This document shows positions 23,150 to 33,611 of a stretch of 64,000 nucleotides of DNA, piece after piece. The position numbers and the translations under genes are program-made. The stretch is taken from NCBI GenBank assembly GCA_911728435.2, contig OU452205.1, forward strand, positions 11,600,260 through 11,664,259, given 5' to 3'. Below the pieces are notes generated by a model. That model was not told where the DNA came from, made no database searches, and saw nothing but the letters and a program-made list of their open reading frames with translations. This DNA comes from Apoderus coryli. Lineage: Eukaryota; Arthropoda; Insecta; Coleoptera; Attelabidae. Each line of letters opens with the position of its first letter. The first letter of the stretch is position 1.

Positions 23150-24149
23150 TTAGTCTGTTTGTCTGTATCCACGAAAAAGCAAAAACCACTTAACAGATTT
23201 GAACCAAATTTGGTACAAAAATACTATTGGACAAGACAAGGAGTTGATTAGATTTTGGGAGACTTTGAGCGTAGGCAAGGGGTTTAAAAGAGGGTTCAAA
23301 AATTAAAGAAATTCATAGTTCGTAAACTTATCCGAAATACTGCATAATTGGTTACGCATTTAATTGAATATAACCTAAAATATTGAACATAAAATATCAG
23401 ACCACATTGACGTTCGGAAATAGTGTAAAATGGGGTAAAAAAGATTAAAAAAAAAACGTATTTCTTAAACATAGCAGAAATATGAACTAGTTATTTATAG
23501 ATTTGATAGAATATAACCTACAAAATGTGTCATAAATAACTTACTTTCATAGGCGTTCATAACTAGTGGAAAAGGGGTCAAAACATAAAAAATATATAGT
23601 TCCTAAACTTATTCGAAATATGGAATAATTTTCCATAGTTGTGATACAATATAAGCTAAAAATATTCCATAAAAGAATTGGTTCACACAGGCGTTCGAAA
23701 ATAGTATAAAAAAGGGTCAAAAACGAAAAAAAAATGTTTCCCAAATATATCAGAAAAATTGGATAATTATATATAGCTTTGATACAAGATAACCTACAAA
23801 ATGCAGCATAAAATTTTTATTTACATAGGCGTTCGTAAATAGTAAAATGTAAAAAATTTTATATTTAACTAGTTGAATAATTGCTGGTAAAAATACACGA
23901 CAAAAATTAATGTACCATAGGCGTCCGTGAAAATTCTATAAAAGGGTCAGAAAAATTTGTATCCGTGATAACTCAAAAACCACTTAACGCGATTTTAACC
24001 ACATTTGATACGAAAATACCACAGGATATTTATAGGCGGTGATTAACATTGAGCGTAGGCAAGGGCTTTAAAAGAGGGGTCAAAAATTAAAAAAATCATA
24101 GATAGTTAAAACAAACTCGACGATGTGATGGGTACTAATAATAATTTTT

Positions 24150-24285
24150 AAAATGTCTTGTATTTTCTTTAAAAACATGAAGAAGACAGCATAGCCTGTC
24201 GAAACGTTGAAAAAAAAACAAAAATTGACATTAAATTAAGTATATATGTTTAAATGGAACCTCAATCCCATGAAAAAAGTAAAAA
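24150..24285 (+). mobile_element. Probable PLE pLTR relic with hammerhead-like hairpin
   Basis: At 24177-24208 the sequence reads A-TGAAGA-A-GACAG-catagc-CTGTC-GAAACGTT. The stem II arms are perfectly complementary and are followed by GAAAC. The first core base is A where the hammerhead core needs C, so this copy is imperfect. The following atttaaatggaacctcaat-type tail fits a PLE terminal repeat. It sits within the satellite array. Confidence 0.5.
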
Positions 24286-24348
24286 CAATAAATAAAAAAA
24301 TCATAGTTCTTAAACTTACCCGAAATATTGATTAATTTTTTGTGCGTT

Positions 24349-24483
24349 TAGTATATTGCATAACATGTGCTGTAAATGATATTTTACATGCGAGAGACTA
24401 GTTTGCCCACGAGCCGCGAAGCGGCGAGTGAGGCAATAGTCTCGAGTATGGAAAATTATTTACAGCTCGAGTTATGTACTATA
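24349..24483. repeat. 135-bp hairpin with GC-rich centre
   Basis: The two halves are imperfect inverted copies (tagtatattgcataac... against ...gttatgtactata). The centre is gccgc-gaa-gcggc, unusually GC-rich for this window. Likely a foldback MITE within the satellite array. Confidence 0.65.
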
Positions 24484-24574
24484 CAGAAGAAAAGGTAATT
24501 ATGACATTTAAATATTTGAATTTATTTGACATTTGTGTTTGACATAATTCCATAATAAAAAATAAAAATCCCTA

Positions 24575-24607
24575 AAGTGTTATGTAATATTCATTACGTA
24601 ACACTTT
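24575..24607. repeat. 33-bp near-perfect palindrome
   Basis: aaagtgttatgtaat and attacgtaacacttt pair at 14 of 15 positions around a 3-bp centre. Part of the motif repeats directly at 24615-24627 (attacgtaacact). Confidence 0.6.
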
Positions 24608-24811
24608 GGTGATCATTACGTAACACTTATGTAAGATTGAATTTACATGTCACGTTAACAGTTTTGCAATAGACGGCTTAATAAAACAGGAATAGAAAAA
24701 AGAATATACCGTTTATAATTTGCAAAAATAGTCCATTCTTAAGTGGAGTTGCAATTTTAGTGTTTAAATGAAAGTCGAATCTCCACAAGAAAAATTTAAT
24801 AGAATTTATCG

Positions 24812-24854
24812 GCCATACATGTTTCGGGACTAGACCAGTCCCATCATCAGTGGC
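24812..24854 (-). ncRNA. Hammerhead-ribozyme-like motif, complete
   Basis: Minus strand, 43 nt, in order: GCCA, CTGATGA, T, GGGAC, TGGTCTA, GTCCC, GAAA, CATGTA, TGGC. Stem I (GCCA/TGGC) and stem II (GGGAC/GTCCC) pair perfectly. Stem III would be A-U and C-G around a 2-nt loop in a monomer, or the self-complementary ACATGT between two RNAs. By analogy with type I hammerheads, cleavage would follow GUA. One unpaired T lies between the core A and stem II, which departs from the textbook core, so activity is uncertain. Confidence 0.7.
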
Positions 24855-25108
24855 ATGTCAACAATCGTACAAACACAACGCTAAGACATACAATATTCCA
24901 CTAAATTTCTACCAATGACGTCCTTGCCATTCCGGCTTTACCAAAACAAACAAAATCGTTAAATAATCTATATATAATATGATATATAAAAAGAAAATAT
25001 ATGAAAAAATATGTAATTGTAATTTTTATTAAATTTTAATAAACAAATATTTTTTCCATAGAGTGACTATTGTATGTCTTAGCGTTGTGTTTGTACGATT
25101 GTTGACAT

Positions 25109-25151
25109 GCGACTGATGATGTGACTGGTCTTGTCCCGAAACATGTATGGC
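25109..25151 (+). ncRNA. Hammerhead-like motif, decayed partner copy
   Basis: Plus-strand counterpart in the right arm: GCGA, CTGATGA, T, GTGAC, TGGTCTT, GTCCC, GAAA, CATGTA, TGGC. Core boxes are intact. Stem II has one mismatch (T opposite C) and stem I has one (G opposite G). Confidence 0.6.
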
Positions 25152-25407
25152 CCATAGTTTCTATTAAATTTATCTTGTGGAGATTCGACTTTCATTTAAA
25201 CACTAAAATGACGTAAATAACATAAAAAGATTATATCACAATGGCGTTCGAAAAGTGTATAACCAGGGGTAAAAAACTAAAAAAAAACATATTTCCTAAA
25301 TATAGCAGAAATATTTACTAGTTATTTATAGCTTTGATAGAATATAACCTATGAAATGTACTGTAAAAATCTTGCTTACATAGGCGTACGAGAATAATAA
25401 TTAAAAA

Positions 25408-25690
25408 ACATAAGCGTGCAGCACAGTACACGTGATAGAAGTGAATACTTCTTTCACGAGAGAGGAAGTGAATACGAATGGCGGTACAAAAGGGACAATC
25501 GAAGGATAGGCATCGTTAGCCGCTATATTAATAGTGTATGGTATAGGATATAGTCTCTCTCTCTCCCTCATATTTGTTATATGCTTCATCTCTTTTGCGA
25601 GACAAAAATTTTATAAAACGTGTCGTGATGCGACCTTGAAAAATCACTCTCATGTGGCCAAAGAACTATTCACTTCAAAAAGGGGCCAAA
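25408..25690 (+). mobile_element. MITE family copy 1 (gaagtgaatacttctt ends)
   Basis: Matches 38702-38973 as a reverse complement. Ends share gaagtgaatacttcttt, itself near-palindromic. Shared interior includes gtatggtataggatatag, a ctctctctccctcat run and aaaatcactctcatg. The ORFs on both strands look incidental. Confidence 0.65.
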
Positions 25691-26109
25691 TAAAAAAACA
25701 TTTATACCGTAAAAATTACATATTTAGCCGTTTCAGTTCTTGAATTGGTGTTAAAAACGACAAACGACACAAAATTAATGTACCATAGGCGTCCATGAAA
25801 AGGGTCCGAAAAATCTGTATCCAGGAGAACTACTCATAAACGACTTAATGGATTTTAACCAAATTTAAATAATACATGATATATCTAGGTGCTAATTACC
25901 TTTTCGGGTTAAAAAGGGTACAAAAATTACAACAATTCATAGTTTTTAAACTGGTCCGAAATATTGAATAATTTTTCATAGATTTAAAAGAATATATAAA
26001 AAGGTCAAAATTAAAAAAATCCTATATAAACTTGTTTGAAATATGGAATGATTTATGTTAGCTGTGATAGAATATAACCTAAAAAATGTCACACAAGCGT
26101 TCAGAAATA

Positions 26110-26440
26110 GTGTGTTGGAAACTTACGAGCAACTCGACTAAAATGCGCTGATGTACCATCGTGCATAAACCACATTGCATTTCTTATTGCCAATGGTACT
26201 TTTTGCAGAAATCAAGGAAGCGTGTGTTCTAGAAAGTCAGTTGAGGAATTTCAACAATTTTGTGCAAAAGCCATTGACAGAATACGATACGTGGAGGAAA
26301 ATCCGCAGGAATAAGTGCTTGAACGCGTTGGATGTTGTATGGATATAACAAATTGACGGTCATCTCGATATTTGTATAGTGATTCATGTTAATGCACTTC
26401 AAAAAATTGGACAGGTTCAAAATGATTGGCGCAGTCAAAT
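26110..26440 (-). pseudogene. Mariner-like transposase fragment
   Basis: The minus strand reads LYPYNIQRVQALIPADFPPR and FCQWLLHKIVEIPQL (26229-26350). After an internal deletion it continues as MWFMHDGTSAHFSRVARKF (about 26120-26200). The first block precedes the first catalytic Asp in mariner-related transposases, and the second holds the second catalytic Asp (HDG). The region with the first Asp is deleted. The first block is nearly the same as the translated block at 43870-43960, so both belong to one family. Confidence 0.75.
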
Positions 26441-27248
26441 ACCATCAACGTTACTGATTTTTAGTCGCATTATTCGTAAATATTCTTGGTATGTTGAAAA
26501 ATGTTTTAATTTTTTTTCCCTCAAGGCCCTCAAAATAAGTGTTCGTTCCAACGATGTATGAAACTTCCTTTACACTGATTTCACCATAACATTTCAGTCA
26601 GTATCTTATGACTCCCACGCTAAAAGCCCATCTCTGTTTCTTTCTCTTATAGATGAACAGACGAGTTAATGCGAATTATTTCTGATTACTTCTAAATTGG
26701 TTTTCAAGCTTAATGTTACCTATTTAGTTTTTAATGAATTTTCTTGTATCAGCGTGAAAGATTAAGAAAATTGGTTAGTGCTTTTTTTATGAGCCCTTGT
26801 TTATTATTAATAGCTTCTTTACATAAAATTAAATTGTAGTATTAATTTGTTTTGGTTTTAACGAGAGACAAAGATAATTTGAAGAAATTGCTATAAGTAA
26901 TACAGTTGAAATTGTTTAGAAGGACATTTTATGAGAAACAACTTTTTGCATTTACATAACACAGCTAATTTACTTTTTTCTGGCGGATATACTTTAATAA
27001 TTGACCTATTAGCTACTTAAGGTAAACGACCTAATGTTCTTCACTGCCCCAGTGTTCATCATGTTTCTTACTCTTCTACTACTTCTTACTAATATAAATA
27101 CAAATAAATACATCTGTATAATTAATTGACGTCTCTTAACTTATATGCCTAAAGATATTAACGATTTAGTACCGATATGCGGTGGTTTATTCCTATACGA
27201 AATTAAGAGACTGCGGACCACAGAATATTGTCAGAGCTTTTGCTGAAT
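26441..27248. other. No gene seen
   Basis: AT-rich spacer without recognised features. Confidence 0.4.
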
Positions 27249-28155
27249 TTTTCAGCGGCCTTTACGTCGAAATTTAAATTTGCATGCGAGTATCATTAAT
27301 GTCATAAACGTCACGTCGAGCGACATCGCCCAAGCGGCGAAGAAGCGAAAAACAAGCTGACCACTGGTGTTGATGGTATCCCTAGCTTTCTCGTACAAGA
27401 CTGAATCAGTGCTCTTTCCCAGTCTTCTCTTCATATTTATAATTTAATGCTCTCCTCCAGTAATCTATTTGGAAAACAGCCAAAATAACCCCGGTGCTCA
27501 AAAAGGGTAATGCTAGCCAGGTGAATAATTACCGACCTATATCAATCATATGCTCTCAAAGATATTCGAGATTGTCCTCTATAACATGCTGTTTTCTTCC
27601 ATCCGAAACATGCTCTCACCTTATCAGCATGGCTTCATTGATATGCGATCATGTGTGACCAATCTGTCAAGCTTCTCACAGTATATATGCGAAGCATTGG
27701 ATAATGCAGGGCAAATGGACGTCATATTCACTGATTTTCAGAAAGCTTTCGACCGGGTCGACCATTTCGTGTTGTTGTCTAAGCTGGAGTTTTGGTTTGT
27801 CGCGTGGACTCGTCTCATTGTTTAGGTGATACTTGCTTGACTGATCGCAAATTGTTTCTTATGAAGGGTTTAGGTCACGTGCGTTATCGCCGACCTCTGG
27901 TGTGCCACAGGGATCCCACCTTGGATCTCTATTTTTTATAATATTCGTGAATGCCGTGAAGTCTTCACTGAACTGTTGCCGCCTGGCCTATGCTGATGAC
28001 CTTAAGATCTACACCGTCGTAGATTGTCTGTGCTGCGCTCTAGAGCGAATTGGATCGTTTGAATAGATGGTGTATGCCAATAGACGGCAACTTAATACTG
28101 CCTGGTAAGTGTTGTTTGTCGCTTTAAGAAATGTGCTGCCAAAATTATAATGATA
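27249..28155 (+). pseudogene. Non-LTR retrotransposon RT, frameshifted
   Basis: Reading across frames gives TTGVDGIPSFLVQD, VLKKGNASQVNNYRPISII, KIFEIVLYNMLFSSIRNMLS with YQHGF (27550-27825), FTDFQKAFDRVDH, SGVPQGSHLGSLFFIIFVNA and LAYADDLKIY near 27990. The order matches a Jockey-like RT, and the YADD palm motif is intact. At least four frameshifts and several stops break the gene. The 5' part (endonuclease) and the 3' end are missing. Confidence 0.8.
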
Positions 28156-29531
28156 TATAGTATACTGTTAAAATAATCAAAAAAGGCCTTGAAACAAAAT
28201 AAAAAAATTATGTTTGCAACAAAATACCATTTTGTTTATCAAACGTATTTTCATTTTGTTGAACGTGCTTTTATTATATGATAATAATATAAAACAGCAA
28301 TGCAAGAGTGATTTGAGTCGGAAAATAATTTAAAGTAGAGATAATTCCTGGGCATTTCGGGGAAAATTACTGACTTTACTTATATAATGTTTGGTCTACA
28401 ATAAGACGTGTGTAGTGTAGCGATATTTTATATTTCTTAACCAGTATGCATTTCATTAGTAATATAGGATAGGAATTTAGTTGAATATCGCTATCGTATA
28501 CTGACGAGATCATAATGACAGCAAAACGAATTCATGCGTATATATGTCGGACACAAGAGTAATTCTGTCTAAAGTGTTGTTTCTCCTTTCAACTTACTAA
28601 ATTTAAAAATAAAACAAAAAAGACACATAATTTTTTTTAACGTTAATGAGCGTTATAATTTACAGGGTGTAAACCCAAATACTTTTTTCTCCTAGTTTAA
28701 GGTTATAGTGATTTCGTATTTATTTTTTTTTAGGTTTTTTTGGTATGTGGCATTGTTGTGTTTAGTTTAAAGAAAAACTAAAACTACATAAAATTGATGT
28801 TACTAATAACTAGAATATTAAATTAAACAAAACAATTTGAAGGGCAGTAAAATTGCTCCGTTTTATTAAAATCTCGATATCTCCCAAAATTTAATTAAGA
28901 GATATCAAATAGTTTTTTTATAAACTACTAAACACTAAAATGCCACTACAAGAAGAAAATCAGTATTTTTTTGACATGCTGTAAATTATAGCGATCATTA
29001 ATATTAAAAAATCTAGCCGTGTGGCCCTAATCCAAAATAATTTGTCCTAAATATCCCAAAAACGCATCTCTATCTCTTCTGGTTATAAAAATATTTGACT
29101 TTCACATGAAGGCAGAAATTGGTCCGGTGCACTTTATTTGTACAGAAGTTTAGAATAAAAATCATTAAATGAAAAATCGCTGCTCAAATACAATTAATTG
29201 ATTTTAACCGTCGCACCAGAGTTACGTTGTCTTGGTGAAGTAAGAGTTTTTGGTCGATAAATAAGGTCATATTCTTGGAATACGCATACGGGGCAGTAAC
29301 TCTGCCTATAGCATATCAATGCCGATATCCTCCCAATGTCGATAATTCCTTGAATGACCGCTAAAATTGATTTAGTTTTTATAGAGGTTGTAAACCCCAA
29401 TATGTTATCGATAATTTTACATATACGCAAGATATTTCTGGAATTTCACATTAAGAGTCAATTTCACTGATGAAATCATATTCCCGTCCAACTTAAGGTT
29501 AGCGTTAGCGGCACTCATGAGATTCTCTATA
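28156..29531. other. No gene seen
   Basis: AT-rich. An 'acagggtgt' at 28663 recalls mariner-like termini but has no partner. Minus ORFs at 29194-29599 show no recognisable domain, and the upper one overlaps the LTR. Confidence 0.4.
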
Positions 29532-29535
29532 ACAG

Positions 29536-29896
29536 TGTAACGAACAAGAAAATCTGGCAACACCGCTACAAGTCTCGAGCTAGTTGTGTCGACCGCCATG
29601 ATTCTAGAATGGACATACGTGTGCCAGACTACTCTCTGGAAGGGTTCGAGAAAGAGGGCAAATCATATATAAACCCAACGTAATAGTCGACGAGGAATCA
29701 GTAACTAGTTGAGAACAGTTTTGTGACATATAAATAATACTGAAATAAATAGTAGAAATAAATAGTAAAAATAAATATAGTTAATTTAGTTCGTTAATGT
29801 TATTAGTTTGTTTAAGTGTTTATTCTAAATGTAAATAAATTAGTTCTAATTAAAGCGCGTTGTAATTTCACACTACGAACTCAGAGAAACGTTACA
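29536..29896 (+). mobile_element. Solo LTR with ACAG target duplication
   Basis: Starts tgtaacgaacaag and ends cgttaca, with ACAG on both sides (29532-29535 and 29897-29900). It is collinear with 49534-49908, sharing gttgtgtc, gacatataaataata and tttagttcgttaatg. No internal retroelement remains, so this is a solo LTR. The family (Ty3 or Bel type) cannot be decided from an LTR alone. Confidence 0.85.
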
Positions 29897-29964
29897 ACAG
29901 ATATCGATCATATTATTAATAAATACAGTTTAGGGATTTACTTAAAAATAATGTCAGTTAAATG

Positions 29965-30893
29965 CAATTCAGAACCCTAACGGCCGGCACTGGTTCAAAC
30001 AGTCAGCAAAATTTTGTATGATGGCTCGGCATGTAGACTCTGAGATAGCTGCCATTTCGTTACGGATATTTTCTTTCAATTGCACCGGAGAGTCTGATTA
30101 CTGACTAGATTTGACATACCCCCGTAAGAATAAGTGCATAGGGCTCAAATCTGGACTGCACGGACATGCCTTCTCCTGGAAATTAATTTATCAGGGAAAA
30201 TTGCATGGCGCATTGAGCGTGTGGTGCTGTGACTCCTCCTTATGAATCCGCATTTTTAGGTTCTGACGACGAAAGTTTTGCATTTCCGCATTAACAATCA
30301 TTTAACATTTCCCATAAAGTTCCTAATTCAAAGTAACTGATGACCGGTCTTCAAAAGAGTGCGGGCCAATTATTCCGCGACCGATAGCACAGTAACTTTA
30401 TGCAAATGAATGGATTGCTTATGACTGCGTTTTGGATTTGTAGCTCCCAGTAAGAACTATAGGACTCTATTGATTGACGTAACCGTTGAAGTAGAATTGA
30501 TCCTTGTCAGATAACAAGATGTTTCTGAAGTATATGTCTGGTATCCTGAGGCTTTAATTCTAGCACTAATTGGATTTTATAAAGGTGTTGTTTAAGCCCT
30601 TATTGCAAAATTCAATGCAATGGTGATCTATGGACATTTAAAGAACATGCGCGCTTCCGAATGTAGAGGCTAGAGTCATCACAAACAAGCTGATTTACAC
30701 TCTCTAGGGATTCGCTTGTTCTTTGTAAGCTTGGTCGCTCAGATATCAGTTTATCAAATGTCGAACCGGTTTCTTTACTTTTAATCTCTTTCCAAATGAG
30801 GGGAGTATCATTTAAATTATGCAAACCACGGTCACTGCAAAATTTTAGCCAGAAGCACTCCATAGCGGCTAAACTTCTAAAAACCAATCAAAC
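29965..30893 (-). pseudogene. Mariner-like transposase, heavily decayed
   Basis: The minus strand starts with a helix-turn-helix region: GSTFDKLISERPSLQRTSES, then LVCDDSSLYIRKRACSLNVH (30612-30820). Further on, frames give KACPCSPDLSPMHLFLRGYV (about 30130-30200) and LKENIRNEMAAISESTCRA, AIIQNFADCLNQC near 30000-30080. The SPDLSP block holds the third catalytic Asp. Many stops and frameshifts separate the blocks. This is a different subfamily from the copy at 31158-32947. Confidence 0.75.
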
Positions 30894-31157
30894 GATGGAC
30901 ATATCCTTCGGGCGTCTCCGATTGGTGGCGCAAGCACAGAAAGCACTTCATATATAAACTTTTTTGTTTATGCACTTTGTATTAAATAAGAACTTAGTTT
31001 GTGGTAATTAGATAAATATACTTGAATCGTCCATGTTGTAAATACTTTCAATATGCTTTATAAATTCATTTTCCTAATGAGATTTTAGTAATCTTTGGCT
31101 ATCCTATTTGTTATCAGTAGGTAGGTGTGTAAGAAAACCTTTTCTATTTTATATATA

Positions 31158-32947
31158 CAAGGTGTCTCAAAATTGTACGGCAATATTTCTACTGTGTAAA
31201 GTACATTTAAAAATAAGTATAGTTTGCTTAATAAAACTATGTCCGAAAATGCGCCCCTAAGGAGCTACGGCCACTAGAAAATTGCTGCTATTTTAATAAA
31301 ATTTGGCTCAATTTTTGATGTTACATATTATATTACCCAATGTTCCAATCGTTGCAGTTGACTCAGAGGCGCAACTCTTGGGGGGGCTGTAATGGTCTTG
31401 TTACCCCAGTTTTTATATGGGTACTTGTTTCTAATAAATAGATAGAAAAGGTATTCTTGTGAAAACGTTGTAGAGTTAAAGGTTTCTTAATTTGCAATTT
31501 AATGACGTGTTTATTAGTTTTGCAAAGTAAGTGTCCAAAATACCCTCAAAAAAGTAGACGATAGTAGGAGATAAAAATGAACTGTCAACTTGACATTATT
31601 TGAAGAATCTTTAGGAACATATCTTTAAAAACTCAAAATGCATTAATAAAATGAAAACCAAACAATATGACAACCTTAGGTGTAATAATACTTAAATAAC
31701 AATAAACAAAACAAAAAACAATATTCTTTGATAAAATTATGAAACAAAAAACATAACAATAATAAATAATAACAAATATTTAAAAACAAGTAAACATTAA
31801 TAAGTCACAAAAGGTGTTCAAAGTGGCCGCCGTTCTCACGAATACCCAAATTCAACCTTTTATTTAAATTAAACATTAGCCTATTTAATACGTGGCCATT
31901 ATTTTGTAGAAGTTTTTTGTCCCTTAGTTCTTCAATGGTGGTAATTTCCTCTCCATATACTTTTGTCTTCAGGTATCCCCAAATAGTGAAGTCGACTGTA
32001 TGCATATTTGGAGATCTTGGTGGCCAATGAATTGGTGCAACTGCACCACGCCCTATATATTTATTTGGGAAACTAACATTTAACCACTGTCGTGCATTTC
32101 TACTAAAATGGGGTGGTGCACCATCATGCATAAAAAACATATCCCGTCTAAGATGTAAGGGTACATTTTGCAATATTTGAAATAAATTGTTTACCAAAAA
32201 ATCCGTGTACATATTTCCGTTTAATGGGCCCGGAAATATGTGAAACCCTATGAACTGATTTCCTAAAGTAGCTGCCCAAACATTCATTCTAAAGTCGTGT
32301 TGATAATGAGACACTCTAATAACTTCTGGATTTTCTTGTGCTAGAAATGCGAGTTATGGTAATTAAAAACGCCCGCCCTTGTGAACGTTGCTTCATCCCT
32401 AAATAAAACAGTACTAAAAAAATTTGGATCTTAACCAATACTTCACAAAAGTTGAGCCTTATTGGCCTGTCTTCTGGTATTAAATGTTGTACTTGCCTGA
32501 AGTGGTACGGGTGTAGCACGTCAACGTTATATTGCAAATTACACTGAAACCTTTAACTCTACAAAGTTTTCACAAGAATAACTTTTCTCTGTAGAATAAA
32601 TGAGTCTTTTAGATTTTCTATCTCTTTATTAGAAAAATGTAGCCATATAAAAACTGGGATAAAAAGACCATTACAGCCCCCCACAAGCTACGCCTCTGAG
32701 TAAACTGCGACGATTGGAACACAGGGTAATATGTATCATAAAAATTCGAGCCACTTTGCCAAATTTTATTAAAATATCTGTCATAGTTTAGAAGAAAATG
32801 TCAAAAAACGATTTTTATAGCCATTTTCTAGGGGTCGTAGCTCCTTAGGGGCGCATTTTCGGACATAGTTTTATTAAGCAAACTATACTTACTTTTAAAT
32901 GTACTATATACAGTAGAAATATTGCCGTACAATTTTGAAATACCTTG
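31158..32947 (-). mobile_element. Mariner-like element with ~350-420-bp inverted arms
   Basis: Ends read caaggtgtctcaaaattgtac and, inverted, caaggtatttcaaaa, each beside TA (31156-31157 and 32948-32949). The left arm (to about 31510) and right arm (from about 32527) are inverted copies. They share aatgcgcccctaaggagc, the 'ggaac' and 'gaggcg' blocks, and 'gtagagttaaaggtttc'. The arms reach into the transposase start, so this element too carries an inverted copy of its own 5' region at the 3' side. Confidence 0.85.
31805..32537 (-). pseudogene. Mariner-like transposase lacking its N-terminus
   Basis: The first block (from 32537) reads LHPYHFRQVQHLIPEDRP, then in a shifted frame FRDEATFTR, which keeps the first catalytic Asp. 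From 32314 a 169-residue open frame runs DFRMNVWAATLGNQFIGFHI, FFMHDGAPPHFSRNARQWLN (second Asp), YIGRGAV, PPRSPNMHTVDFTIWGYL, and ends GGHFEHLL. The block normally reading SPDLTPLDF has SPNMHTVDF here, so the third catalytic Asp is Asn. Spacing between second and third positions is about 38 residues. The helix-turn-helix N-terminus is absent because the inverted arm begins there. Confidence 0.85.
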
Positions 32948-32949
32948 TA

Positions 32950-33611
32950 GTATATTCAGAAACATTATAAATGTTTAGTTGACCAATAATTTTTTTTGTC
33001 ATTTAGTAAGTAGGTATATTAAATCACTAAGTAATAGATATACAAATTTATTTATTATTCTGAACCAGGCATAAATTACATATCAATCGATCAATTCGAT
33101 AACAATTTTTAATAACTAATTACATCGATAAAAGTAGATACTACAGCCCCATAAGAAATTTTAAGCGATGTTGTCACGCACATACCGTGGAAGTTTAGAC
33201 ACGCACCTCACGCGCTGCACGCACTACGAATAACCTATCACATCTCTCATGCTGTGTGAACTCTTACACAGGACCGGGTTTTAGAATAAAGAAAAATTAT
33301 AAACAGGTAGAATAGACTACGCAGCTTTACTACATACATTACTTCAAACATATTTCTATTGCAATGTGGAATTTAGGGCAGGACGAGTGCCATAACCTCT
33401 TATTAACATTTTCTTTTCAATGGATACATAATTAAAGCGCTTTGAATAACATCCTTAAAAAGTTACCAAATGCGAAGTCTAAATAGTTAAACCAAGCTAT
33501 CATAATCGCCGAATCACGGCGCACGTCAAACTCCCAAACAGGTCATGAAGAGAGATATCAGGCTCTTGCCAATGTATGATAGTTGGTATCTATGTTCCAA
33601 TTATTATTAAG
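32950..33611. other. No gene seen
   Basis: No coding signal. A less AT-rich stretch (33160-33260) has no recognised identity. Confidence 0.4.

Larger units (their letters stand above)
24754..25209. mobile_element. PLE pLTR inverted pair without coding region
   Basis: The left arm (24754-24897) and right arm (about 25068-25209) are inverted copies, starting attttagtgtttaaatg. Each carries a hammerhead-like motif (separate entries). Only ~170 bp of AT-rich sequence separates them, and no RT or GIY-YIG code remains. Upstream, gtccattcttaagtggag (24731-24748) resembles gtccatactgaagtggag just outside the arm of the coding PLE at 55757. This supports a common design with a short extension on one side. 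Confidence 0.75.
23150..26110. repeat. Satellite-like tandem array, ~138-bp period, interrupted
   Basis: The motif aggcgttcg recurs at about 23411, 23551, 23689 and 23826, and again at 25242 and 25382, giving a spacing of 137-140 bp. Each unit also carries a 'tagttc..aaactta.tcgaaatat' block, 'tagaatataacct' and 'gggtcaaaa'. A leader with tctgtatcc and aaccacttaac occurs at 23165, 23960 and 25817, suggesting a higher-order unit of roughly 0.8 kb. Later insertions split the array. An inverted copy is at 59040-59340. Confidence 0.8.
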
